Shown here: positions 11,678-20,286 of the stretch, in pieces | Position numbering within the stretch: the first letter of the stretch is position 1 | Layout: the number at the start of each line of letters is the position of its first letter | NCBI GenBank assembly: GCA_900208305.1 | Contig: OAPG01000005.1 | Span: forward strand, 1-64,000 | Origin: Melanopsichium pennsylvanicum | Taxonomy: Eukaryota; Basidiomycota; Ustilaginomycetes; Ustilaginales | Length of the DNA: 64,000 nucleotides | Direction of reading: 5' to 3' | The notes under the pieces: generated by a model | Databases searched by the model: none | Told to the model about the DNA's origin: nothing | The model's input: the letters and a program-made list of their open reading frames with translations, nothing else | Translations under genes and position numbers: made by a program

Positions 11678-11687
11678 TACATGCGAC
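11678..11687 (+). promoter_or_regulatory. gypsy-1 putative self-priming primer-binding site
   Basis: One base after the LTR, TACATGCGAC is the exact reverse complement of GTCGCATGTA at 11525-11534 inside the LTR. It does not begin with TGG as a tRNA-primed site would. Tf1/sushi-type chromoviruses prime reverse transcription by folding the first about 11 nt of their own mRNA back onto such a site. Assignment is inference from complementarity and position. Confidence 0.7.
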
Positions 11688-11715
11688 CTCCCCACGGGAC
11701 GACGACGTAACCAAG

Positions 11716-12951
11716 ATGAGTACACGCTCCAACCAACAAAACCAAACGGACGCCTCCCCCCAAGCTGAGGGAGACGCTCCCACCATCTCCCCCAGCGGAG
11801 ACGAGCCCGCCAGCGTCGTTGCACCCTCGGGCGAACCGCCCGCCGCCCTGACCACCTTGGTCCAAGGGCAAGTGGATATCCTGGCGCTTCTGCGTGAAAC
11901 CTCTGAACAACAGCGGCGCATTACCGCTCTGTTAGAGGCCGCCTTCTTCCCCAGGGAGGATCAACCTAGACCGGAGTCTTCCCAGCACTACCAAGGAGCA
12001 ACCGCTGCCCAGGTTCCCCCGCCAACCGTAGCCCCCGTCTACGTGGAGGCCGCGCCCCGCAAGCCAGAGATTCGACTCCAGGCTCCGGAATGGGACAGCA
12101 GCCAAGACAAACTGGAGGATTTCTTGGATCAATGCGAACTCAACTTCGAGGCTAATCCCTCCAAGTTTCCGACGGATGCCCGTCGCATCATGTTTGCCAT
12201 CGGCAACATGACGGGCAAACCACGAACCCGCATTCGCAATGTGCGACAACAGGAGGGGGAGGATCCGCCCTGGATGAGCTCCTGGAGGGCCTTTTGCGCC
12301 GACCTCCGTCGCGTCCATGGCGATCCCGACCCCAGCTACACCGCACGCCTCCAACTGAATGCCCTCCGCCAGAAGGGATCAGTATCGGAGCACGCGGCGG
12401 AGTTCATGTTGCTGACGGCCAAATCGCACCTGACCGACCAGCAGCAGGCGTTGATGCTGTTCGAACAAAGCCTCCGGCCGCGCCTACGGGAAAAGCTCAC
12501 CCACGTGCCGATGACCGACATCCGTGACTTCATCAACGCCGCCATTGTCACGGAGCGCCGGATGCAGGTGATACAGGAGGCCACGACAAGACCCACGGAG
12601 TCACAGCTGCGACACCGACCGCCCCTCCCAGCCGTGACGGCCAAACGAGAGCCCCCGGAGGGACCCCGCAAAATGGAACGACCTCCACTACCGGCCAAGG
12701 ACCCTACGCGTGATGCGGCGGAACGCCTCCGCCAGCACCGACGGACCAACGGGCAGTGCTTCGGCTGCGGTGGCAGCGACCATTTGGCCCGTGACTGCCC
12801 GAAGGCGCCCCAAACACAAACTCTCCGGGCACATGCTATTTCATTCGACAACGATTCCGGGACTATACTCGTCAACCCCATGGATGACGGGTCAGCCTCC
12901 AACCCCGACAGTGACCTATCAGATTCGGAGGATCCCCCGGAGGGAAACTAA
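11716..12951 (+). CDS. gag: gypsy-1 Gag
   Basis: 411-residue capsid/nucleocapsid protein from ATG 11716. An acidic, Pro/Ser-rich N-terminus is followed by a retrotransposon-Gag capsid domain (about residues 115-290, rich in conserved Trp/Phe and helices). A single CCHC zinc knuckle, CFGCGGSDHLARDC (CX2CX4HX4C), lies near residue 350. The tail is acidic. The frame ends in AAC-TAA, which forms the end of a -1 slippery heptamer, so Gag is the default product and Gag-Pol the minor one. Confidence 0.93.
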   Translation: MSTRSNQQNQTDASPQAEGDAPTISPSGDEPASVVAPSGEPPAALTTLVQGQVDILALLRETSEQQRRITALLEAAFFPREDQPRPESSQHYQGATAAQVPPPTVAPVYVEAAPRKPEIRLQAPEWDSSQDKLEDFLDQCELNFEANPSKFPTDARRIMFAIGNMTGKPRTRIRNVRQQEGEDPPWMSSWRAFCADLRRVHGDPDPSYTARLQLNALRQKGSVSEHAAEFMLLTAKSHLTDQQQALMLFEQSLRPRLREKLTHVPMTDIRDFINAAIVTERRMQVIQEATTRPTESQLRHRPPLPAVTAKREPPEGPRKMERPPLPAKDPTRDAAERLRQHRRTNGQCFGCGGSDHLARDCPKAPQTQTLRAHAISFDNDSGTILVNPMDDGSASNPDSDLSDSEDPPEGN

Positions 12952-12986
12952 GGGTCGATGGGTTCCTTCGGTCCGAACCCATCGAC
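12942..12986 (+). promoter_or_regulatory. gypsy-1 programmed -1 frameshift signal
   Basis: The heptamer GGGAAAC (12942-12948) lies in the gag frame as G GGA AAC, directly before the gag TAA (12949-12951). After a 5-nt spacer comes a hairpin with a perfect 12-bp stem: GTCGATGGGTTC at 12954-12965, a 9-nt loop, and GAACCCATCGAC at 12975-12986. The pol frame is -1 relative to gag and is open from 12915. All parts of a standard X XXY YYZ plus structure signal are therefore present. Function is inferred. Confidence 0.85.
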
Positions 12987-15900
12987 AACCTAAGCCAGCT
13001 CCGGGTGCTCGCCGCAGCATTCTGGGCAGCCCACCGGACCGACACTCCCGTCGTGGAGCAAGAGGGATCCGTTCTCCGGATCCATCGCCACCCTACCTTA
13101 CCAACCTACGAATGCTTGGTAAGCGTCGGCGACACGCAAGGCCTCGCCTTGCTCGATACCGGCGCCACCGCCTCTTTCATTACTCCCAAAATGGTCGCAA
13201 CGGCCAACATTCCTACCCACTCCCTCCGTAAATCCGTCCACGCCACATTCCTCCAGGGCATGTCGGCCGCCATCAGTCGCCACGCGGCGGTGGATATCAT
13301 CATCAACAACCACTGCATCACCTCACGCCACCGACTCTTCATCACCCCCATGACCTCCCACGACGTGCTGTTGGGTATGGATTGGATCGAGGCCGCCAGG
13401 CCGGAGCCAAACTATACCCTCCGTACGTGGGACCTCCGGGTCCCCCACACCGTCACGGTGCCCTCCAACCCCAAACTCAAAAGGAACGAACTCCACAACT
13501 TGGTCGGCCGGCGACAGCTGGTCTCCACTGAGGAGGACCTGCTGGTCCTCCCAGAACCGGAAGAGGAGCTACTGCCCCTCCGAGCTTCCGCGACCGACCT
13601 CGCCGTCCTACCGCCAGAGTACCGCGAGTACGCCGACGTCTTCGACGCCGAGAGGGCCGACCAATTGCCTCCCCACCGCCCACACGACCACGAGATCAAC
13701 CTGGAGGCTGGCAAAACCCCTCCCTACGGCGCACTCTACTCCCTGTCGCACCGCGAACAAGAGGAGCTCCGGAACTACCTCCGGAAGATGCAGGCCATTG
13801 GCTTCATCCGACCGTCGAGTAGCCAAGCTGCCGCGCCCCTCCTTTTTGTACCAAAGAAGGACGGTCGCCTCCGGCCGTGTGTGGACTACCGCGCCCTCAA
13901 CGCCATCACCATCAAGGATCGCTACCCAATCCCCCTCATCTCCGAACACCTTGATCGGCTGGCGACGGCCAAGATCTTCACTAAATTCGACCTGAAGGGT
14001 GCCTACAACCTCCTCCGGATCGCCCCCGGCCACGAATGGAAGACCGCATTCCGCACGCGCTACGGCAGCTACGAATACCTCGTCATGCCGTTTGGCCTCT
14101 GCAACGCTCCGGCGACCTTCCAACGGCTCATGAACCACGTGCTGTCGGATCTCTTAGACGTGTCCGTCATCGTATATCTGGACGACATCCTAGTCTTCTC
14201 CGACAACGAGGCCGACCACCACCACCACGTCTGCCAAGTGTTGGATCGATTACGGAAGCATCAGCTGTATTGCGCTCCGGACAAATGCGAATTCCACACC
14301 GCCTCCGTCGAGTTCCTCGGCTACCTCGTCAGCCCCGACGGCCTCTCCATGGACCCGACCAAGGTCAGTACAGTCTTGGAGTGGCCGCCACCACAGTCGA
14401 TCCGACAGATCCAAGTCTTCCTCGGATTTGCCAACTTCTACCGTCGCTTCATCCGCCACTATTCTCGTGTAGCGGCCCCCCTCACCGACCTCCTGAAGGG
14501 AGGAGCCTCCGGAAAGGTAGATCTGCCCCCGGAAGCAACGGCAGCCTTCAACCGGCTGAAAGAAGCGTTCACCTCTGCCCCTATCCTCCGGCACTTCTCT
14601 CCAACGCTCTACACCGTCGTCGAAACAGACGCAAGCGATGCTGTGGTAGCCGCCGTGCTGTCGCAGTGGCACCCACAGCCGGGCGCCGACGCAAGCGCCG
14701 AGCCCAACAGCCGCTCGCATACCCTCCATCCTGTGGCATACTGGTCGCGAAAGATGATCCCGGCGGAGCGTAACTACGAAATCCACGACAAGGAACTCCT
14801 GGCTATCGTAGACGCCTGCGGCGCTTGGAGACACTACCTCCATGGCCTCACCCGATCATTCCTCATTTACACCGACCACCAGGCGCTCCAGTATTTTCAG
14901 ACGAAGCGACAACTCAACCGTCGCCAAGCCCGCTGGCAAGCCGACCTGGCTGAGTTTGACTTCGTCCTCCACTACCGTCCGGGTAAGGAGGCCGTCCGCC
15001 CCGACGCTCTGAGTTGCCGGCACGACTTGTTCCCCGACGGACCGTCGCGCACAGACCCCGCCAACCAAGCCACTCTCCTCCCTGCAAACTTGTTTGCAAG
15101 GGCAGCCGGCGTACACTCCTCGGACCCCCTGCCTACGGAGTGGATCGAAACCCTCCGGAAAGCGGCCAACCTCCCCCCAAACGTTGCCGTCCGCGATGGT
15201 GTCCCGTACACCACAGAGGGCCACGTCTACCTGCCACCCCAATTACGGGACAAGGCACTCCACCTACTGCACGACCACCCTACGGCGGGACATCCTGGCC
15301 GCAAGACGACCCTCCATCTCATGCGTCAACGTTTTTACTGGCCAACCATGGTGCAGGACACCAACAGCTATGTCGCCTCTTGCGCAGCCTGCCGAAGGGC
15401 AAAACACCCCCGTCACAAACCCCACGGCTACCTTCTCCCGTCGGTCCCTCCCGATCGGCCGTGGTCCACTATTACCATGGACCACATCACTGACCTCCCG
15501 CCCTCCCTTGCCAACGGCACCACCTACAACTCCATTCTTGTAGTCGTCGACCGCCTCACCAAGTTTGTGGTCTTCATTCCTGCAAACAAAACTGATACGG
15601 CGGAGACTTTGGCGTACCAGCTCCACCGCTACGTCTTTTCATACTTTGGCCTCCCGGACACCATTGTATCTGACCGAGGAACCACGTTTGTAGCTTCCGT
15701 TTGGACGGAACTCCTCCGGGCCCTCCGGATTAAAGGGTCTTACTCGTCGGCCTACCACCCTCAGACGAATGGCCAGACCGAGCGAGCCAACCAGACCCTG
15801 GAGTTGTTCCTCCGCTTCTATACAGCCTACAACCACAGCGACTGGGCAACCCTCCTCCCAACAGCCCAGCTCGCGCTGAACCAAAGACCGTCGGCGACCA

Positions 15901-16511
15901 CAACCATCGCCCCGGCTATAGCTTGCCTCACATTTGCACCTCAGGCACACCCCTCCATCCCCCCGGCCACCTCCAACGTTCCGTCGGCGGATAAAGTGCG
16001 GGTGTGCCAGGACGCCATCGCCAAAGCCAACCTTGCCGTCGCAAAGTGGTTTAACCGTCGCAGGAGCGACGTCTCGTTCCGCCGGGGGGACCTAGTGCTC
16101 CTCCGTACCAAGCACCTCCGCAGCGACCGACCCTCCCACAAGCTCTCCAACCCCCTCGCCGGCCCGTTCAAAGTCGACGAGGTGATTAGCGACCGAGCCT
16201 ACCAACTCCTCCTGCCTCCGTCGTGGAAGGTCCACCCCGTCTTTCACGTACAGATGCTGGAGCCATACCCCGACGGAGTCAGGGAGTCCAGCGACGCCCC
16301 CCAACCGACGACTCTGGAGGACGACTACGCCGATTTCGAAGTCGAGGGCGTATTGGACTCCCGCCGCCGCGCCGGACGCCTACAGTACAAGGTCTCCTGG
16401 GTAGGGTACCCCCCAAGCTGGGTCCCGGCGGAAGACGTGGACCGCGCCCTGGATCTGGTCGCTGCGTACCACGCCGCGAACCCGACCAAGCCTGCCCCTA
16501 CCCGGCGCTAG
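12942..16511 (+). CDS. pol: gypsy-1 Pol: protease, reverse transcriptase, RNase H, integrase, chromodomain
   Basis: The pol frame is open from 12915 to 16511 and has no ATG near its beginning, so it is probably made as Gag-Pol by -1 frameshifting at 12942-12948. The aspartic protease has LLDTGATASFIT. Reverse transcriptase has FDLKGAYNLLRI and the catalytic YLDDILVFS. RNase H starts at VETDASDAVVAAVLSQ. Integrase has the HHCC zinc finger (HPGRKTTLH, then CAACRRAK) and the DDE triad within ITMDHITDLP, IVSDRGTTFV and NGQTERANQTLE. The C-terminus, EVEGVLDSRRR with LQYKVSWVGYPPSWVPAED, is a chromodomain, which in chromoviruses directs integration to chromatin. No stops or frameshifts were seen. 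Confidence 0.95.
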   Translation, partial: GKLRVDGFLRSEPIDNLSQLRVLAAAFWAAHRTDTPVVEQEGSVLRIHRHPTLPTYECLVSVGDTQGLALLDTGATASFITPKMVATANIPTHSLRKSVHATFLQGMSAAISRHAAVDIIINNHCITSRHRLFITPMTSHDVLLGMDWIEAARPEPNYTLRTWDLRVPHTVTVPSNPKLKRNELHNLVGRRQLVSTEEDLLVLPEPEEELLPLRASATDLAVLPPEYREYADVFDAERADQLPPHRPHDHEINLEAGKTPPYGALYSLSHREQEELRNYLRKMQAIGFIRPSSSQAAAPLLFVPKKDGRLRPCVDYRALNAITIKDRYPIPLISEHLDRLATAKIFTKFDLKGAYNLLRIAPGHEWKTAFRTRYGSYEYLVMPFGLCNAPATFQRLMNHVLSDLLDVSVIVYLDDILVFSDNEADHHHHVCQVLDRLRKHQLYCAPDKCEFHTASVEFLGYLVSPDGLSMDPTKVSTVLEWPPPQSIRQIQVFLGFANFYRRFIRHYSRVAAPLTDLLKGGASGKVDLPPEATAAFNRLKEAFTSAPILRHFSPTLYTVVETDASDAVVAAVLSQWHPQPGADASAEPNSRSHTLHPVAYWSRKMIPAERNYEIHDKELLAIVDACGAWRHYLHGLTRSFLIYTDHQALQYFQTKRQLNRRQARWQADLAEFDFVLHYRPGKEAVRPDALSCRHDLFPDGPSRTDPANQATLLPANLFARAAGVHSSDPLPTEWIETLRKAANLPPNVAVRDGVPYTTEGHVYLPPQLRDKALHLLHDHPTAGHPGRKTTLHLMRQRFYWPTMVQDTNSYVASCAACRRAKHPRHKPHGYLLPSVPPDRPWSTITMDHITDLPPSLANGTTYNSILVVVDRLTKFVVFIPANKTDTAETLAYQLHRYVFSYFGLPDTIVSDRGTTFVASVWTELLRALRIKGSYSSAYHPQTNGQTERANQTLELFLRFYTAYNHSDWATLLPTAQLALNQRPSATTTIAPAIACLTFAPQAHPSIPPATSNVPSADKVRVCQDAIAKANLAVAKWFNRRRSDVSFRRGDLVLLRTKHLRSDRPSHKLSNPLAGPFKVDEVISDRAYQLLLPPSWKVHPVFHVQMLEPYPDGVRESSDAPQPTTLEDDYADFEVEGVLDSRRRAGRLQYKVSWVGYPPSWVPAEDVDRALDLVAAYHAANPTKPAPTRR

Positions 16512-16690
16512 GCACGGATACGAGCGACGGTCGCCGTCGGGAGACCCCCCGCCGGAACCAAAGCCCCTCCGGTCCCCGACCTCTTGGCTAGGAGACCCGG
16601 TCGGGCTCCCCTCACCCCCACTCCCACACACGGACACACACACACGCGAGCGACAGAAAAAACAAATGCATTCGAATAAGGGCCCCGGGG

Positions 16691-17932
16691 CTAGTCCCTC
16701 AGGAAGCCCTCCAACCACGCCCAGACCACGTCCACCTGCTGTCGCGTGTTCTGCGACAGCTGCTGGATCTTGCTGTTCCGGCGGAGCTCTCGCTCGCCGC
16801 CGGTCCTCAGCGACTCTGCCAGCAACAGCGCAGCCACGTCGGCCAGCCCCTGTTGAAATAACTCAGTCCCCTCCTGCACCCCGTGGAAGAGGGACTCGGC
16901 ACGCCTTACGGCTGCACCCAGGTCCCCCAGGCCCGTAGCGGACTCCCCCGGCTGGCCTTGGGCCCGCGCCCGAGTGCGGCGCCGCTCTCGGGCAGCCTCA
17001 GCTGGACGGTCGGGGCGGGACCTAGCTCGCTTGCGAGCCGCCTCCCGCTCCCGACCCACCGCGCCCACCCGAGCCACCTCCTCCCTCAATTCCTCCTCCT
17101 CCTCCGGGATCTCGCCAAGTGTCCTCAGCAACAACCTGACGTTGGGGTGGGGGAGGCGACGCCGACCGACCCCCCCGGACCTCCACCTCTCAAGCAAGCA
17201 CGCGTAAACCCTCATTTGGAGGGGACCTTGGGCGCCGCCAAGTGGGGGGACTGTCGGGGGAAACAAAAGGAAGAACAAGAGTCAGCCGGCCACCCAATAC
17301 ATCGCGACAGACGCCCGACGGAAATACTTACCGCGCATATCCGCGTCACAGGGTTGCCCGTGCTGCCCCTGACACCGACGGCAGCGGAGATCGCCTCCCG
17401 CCCGCTCACAGGCAACGCCGGCGCATACGCAGGCGTAGCAATCGCCCCACGTCTCGGCCCATAGCGGGGCAAGGTCTGTCGCAGCGGCGACGGAAACACA
17501 AACGTCAGTAGCGATCCCAATCAACGCAGCAATGGAACAAATACTTACCATCACCAACGAGTTCCGGAGTGATCTCGATGGGAACCGAAGGACGCGACCA
17601 CGGCATCGAATTCCGGGGCGCCAGGACGAGGGAAGTGGTGGAGGAAGGACTGACCGACGGATCGGCAGACTGCTGACGCACGGCGTGCTCGCGACGGCCC
17701 AAGTTGGCCCCCCGGGAAAGGTGAGCACGCGGGGAGCGGCGCACCCCCCGGATGGGACCAACGGAGGTCTCCGACGGCCGATCTGTCGTAATCGAAACAA
17801 GGGGGAGGGAACAAATGTCAGTAACCCATTCCACGGCACCGACCGGTGGTTGTCAGACCCTCTGGGCCCCCCACCCACAACTGAATCACGACGGAACCAC
17901 GACCGACTCACCTCCGGAAGCGGGTAATGTCG

Positions 17933-17967
<35 letters not shown>

Positions 17968-18095
17968 GCTGCCGCTGCTGTTGCCGACGCTGCCGCCGTC
18001 GCGGACGTAGGGGATGGAGGGGGAACGGTACTGATATCGGCCGACGGGTTGTCGGCCGGGGAATCCATGGAAGCGTCTGCTGGTGACGACGACAT
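16691..18095 (-). CDS. antisense spliced gene carried inside gypsy-1, zinc-cluster-like protein of unknown function
   Basis: Four exons on the strand opposite gag-pol: 18095-17912, 17782-17549, 17475-17332 and 17250-16691. They join to 373 codons. The introns (129, 73 and 81 nt) start GTGAGT or GTAAGT, carry CTGAC 28-34 nt before the acceptor, end in CGACAG and are all phase 1. Residues 1-60 are Ser/Pro/Ala-rich with a poly-Thr run. Residues 152-182 contain seven Cys; six fit CX2CX6CX8CX2CX7C, the spacing of a Zn(II)2Cys6 cluster, though the usual basic residues between the second and third Cys are absent. From about 234 an acidic run (five Glu) leads into a charged, Arg-rich, probably helical or coiled-coil tail. 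A TATA-like box lies about 60 bp upstream of the ATG. It is convergent with pol (180 bp between stops). I do not recognise a family. Regulator or DNA/RNA binding is a guess. Confidence 0.75.
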
Positions 18096-18156
18096 TGCGA
18101 AAAGGGAATGGGGAAGAATGGGGGAAATCGAGAAGGAAGACCCGTCGACCCCCATC

Positions 18157-18164
18157 CTTATATC
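18157..18164 (-). promoter_or_regulatory. TATA-like box of the antisense gene
   Basis: On the minus strand GATATAAGG stands about 62-69 nt before the ATG at 18095. An earlier in-frame ATG at 18155 lies only 2 bp from this box. With a start site about 30 bp downstream of the box, 18095 is the first ATG in the transcript, which decides the chosen start. Confidence 0.5.
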
Positions 18165-18382
18165 CCTCCTCGATAGCTACGCACAAGCAATGGCGCACAG
18201 TCAATTCCGCCGGTCCAAGGCATTGTGGGTGGTATTGCCTCATTGCTGCGCATCCGCGATTAAATTGCCGAGACGAGCGTCGCGACTTGTACAGCGAGGC
18301 GTCCCTGGCGCGGATTAAGGTTGAGGGAGTACGACCCCCCTCGCCCTCCTGCCCTATCAGCCGCCTGGGGACCAGTTGGCCT

Positions 18383-18396
18383 GAACCGGGGGGTAA
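18383..18396 (+). promoter_or_regulatory. gypsy-1 polypurine tract
   Basis: A purine-rich run GAACCGGGGGGTAA directly abuts the 3' LTR (TGTTAG at 18397), the usual place for the plus-strand primer. Confidence 0.7.
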
Positions 18397-18665
18397 TGTT
18401 AGTGCCTACCAACCGGAGTCCAAAGAGGGGGTGCTCGGCCCCCCTCCCGATTGAGCGATCGTTGTGATCGGGCCCCGACCGACCCTCTCCGGACCCCTCG
18501 CGGCGGAGCGGTCGGCCTGACACGATCCTCCTACCGCCCAACCGCGGCTGGCCCCTCCGTACGTAGAATACAACCGTCGGCAACCTAACATTGTAACGCC
18601 GCGGTGGGAAGTGGCCGATAGCTCCTGTACCTTACCACCCCGCCCCCCGCCTGACATGAGGTTGC
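18397..18665 (+). repeat. gypsy-1 3' LTR, first part
   Basis: It matches bases 1-269 of the 5' LTR and then stops at gypsy-2. Its last five bases, GTTGC, are the left target duplication of gypsy-2. Confidence 0.95.
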
Positions 18666-19830
18666 TGTCAGGGGGCGTTGTGCCAAACTCAAGCTTCGCG
18701 CCGAGATCCGCTGAAACCGTCTGTTTTAGCGTGTTTGAGATTGAGACCTGATAAGCAGGCCGGTTCTATTGTGTTTCGCTATGAGACCTGCTGCGCGACT
18801 CTTGAGCTGACTGACCACTGTGAACACTCCGTTCAGAGGTAATGCGGCTCGTCTGTGTGTTGTAAGACCTTCACGATGCACGAGTGCTCTTGATGCAAGT
18901 GTTGGTCACCGTCAGGGACTGCTTCGGATGGTCTTGAAGCTGTCGTGATAATGAATTGGCTACGGTGGAGGTTCCGTGACCGCGGTTGAGGTTCCGCCTA
19001 CAGTTGAGGTGCTGTAGTGTCAGTGATGGTGCTGACAATCGTCGATGAAGCTTGTCTCCTTATACTGAGGAGAACACAGACACTGGATAGCTGCAATACC
19101 GTATGATTGCAGCTGCTGACGAGAACTATATACTGAGTAACTGATAACGACTTGTAAAGTAAAGACTGGGTTAATATAAAGTAGAGTGGATGAGTCCCCC
19201 TCCTCCACGACTGTAAAGACTGTGTTCTTATATACCTATGGCCCTCCAGGGGCTCCCCTTTGTCCGCTATGACCCTGGTACACCAGAGTATCAATGGCCA
19301 CCAGAGTTTCGACGTGTCTGCGAGCTTGGGCCCCGTGCTAATCAATGCCGACTGTCATCAACTATGACAACCACGAGCTTGGGCCCTGTGTTAAACAATG
19401 CTGACTGCCCTCAACTATGACAACCACGAGCTTGGGCCCCGTGTTAAACAATACCAACTGCCAGCAACCATGTCGCCCTTGAGCTTGGGCCCCGTGCTAA
19501 CCAGTGCTGGCTGTCAGCAACCATGACACACACAGCGGACGGTAGCTTGGGCCCCATGCTAACCAGTGCTGGCTGTCAGCAACCATGACACACACAGCGG
19601 ACGGTAGCTTGGGCCCCGTGCTAACCAGTGCTGGCTGTCAGCAACCATGACACACACAGCGGACGGTCCTACATCATGTTGCACCCTTCCATCAGGCCTC
19701 CTGTACCAGACGGAGGCTGTCAGAGGGCGTTGCACTGATATCGGATGAAACCACGTGTTCTAGCGGATGTCAACCTGAAACCCGATAGAACACAGTGTTT
19801 CACCGGGTTTGAAATCCACCTCCGGTAACA
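18666..19830 (-). repeat. gypsy-2 3' LTR (left copy)
   Basis: 1165 bp. Reading on the minus strand it starts TGTTAC at 19830 and ends CTGACA at 18666. It has three 62-bp minisatellite units at 19482-19667, against two in the other LTR, and several copies of the TAAAAC/GTTTTA palindromic motif at both ends. Confidence 0.95.
19482..19667. repeat. 62-bp minisatellite, 3 units, in LTR U3
   Basis: Three near-perfect 62-bp units begin at 19482, 19544 and 19606, each starting AGCTTGGGCCCC. More diverged units of about 53 bp precede them from about 19323. In the element's own direction they lie in U3 upstream of the TATA box. Confidence 0.9.
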
Positions 19831-19843
19831 CTACCCCCCTTCC
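19831..19843 (-). promoter_or_regulatory. gypsy-2 polypurine tract
   Basis: On the minus strand GGAAGGGGGGTAG directly precedes the 3' LTR, the expected plus-strand primer. Confidence 0.7.
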
Positions 19844-20286
19844 AAGAACCGAGCTCCTGCGAGGTAATGAAGTCCGGCGGCGCAGAGAACTTAGCTTCTA
19901 CCAGCCCTTATCCTCGGTGTACAACTCTTCTTTTGCAATGGTCTTCATCATCTATTCCTATATCACCACAATCCTCCTGTGCAATCTTAATGCAACAGAC
20001 TCGCCTGTATCATGTTGTAATTGCAATGTCTTGTTCCTTCTTACCATGTTTGTGTTGAAAAGCCTGTGACGTCGCCAACCGTCGCCTTCCACTTTCAGCC
20101 CCGGTGTATGAGATCCGATAGAATTACCACTTTAAGCGGGTTTCAACTGAGATTGGCTGCAGAGGGTTGTTTTATCGGATTTCAACTGAATTCGGATAAA
20201 ACAGCGCGTTTTACCGGGTCTGAGATTCAAACCTAGCTTTCGCGATGCTTTGTCCCAAGGCAATCCGGGGCGGTTTTATGGTACTT
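19844..20286 (-). other. gypsy-2 untranslated region between pol and the 3' LTR
   Basis: About 440 bases with no credible gene, and no counterpart of the antisense gene of gypsy-1. It contains two to three copies of the palindromic ATCCGATAAAAC/GTTTTA motif at about 20106-20232. Confidence 0.6.

Noticed and set aside
13608..14138. 176-codon minus-strand frame within gypsy-1 pol
   Set aside because: It lies wholly opposite the RT coding sequence and mirrors its GC-rich codon pattern. No domain and no splice structure, unlike the antisense gene at 16691-18095.
19482..19667. Regular repeats that might suggest a CRISPR-like array
   Set aside because: The units are directly tandem without spacers, lie in an LTR and the organism is eukaryotic; it is a minisatellite.
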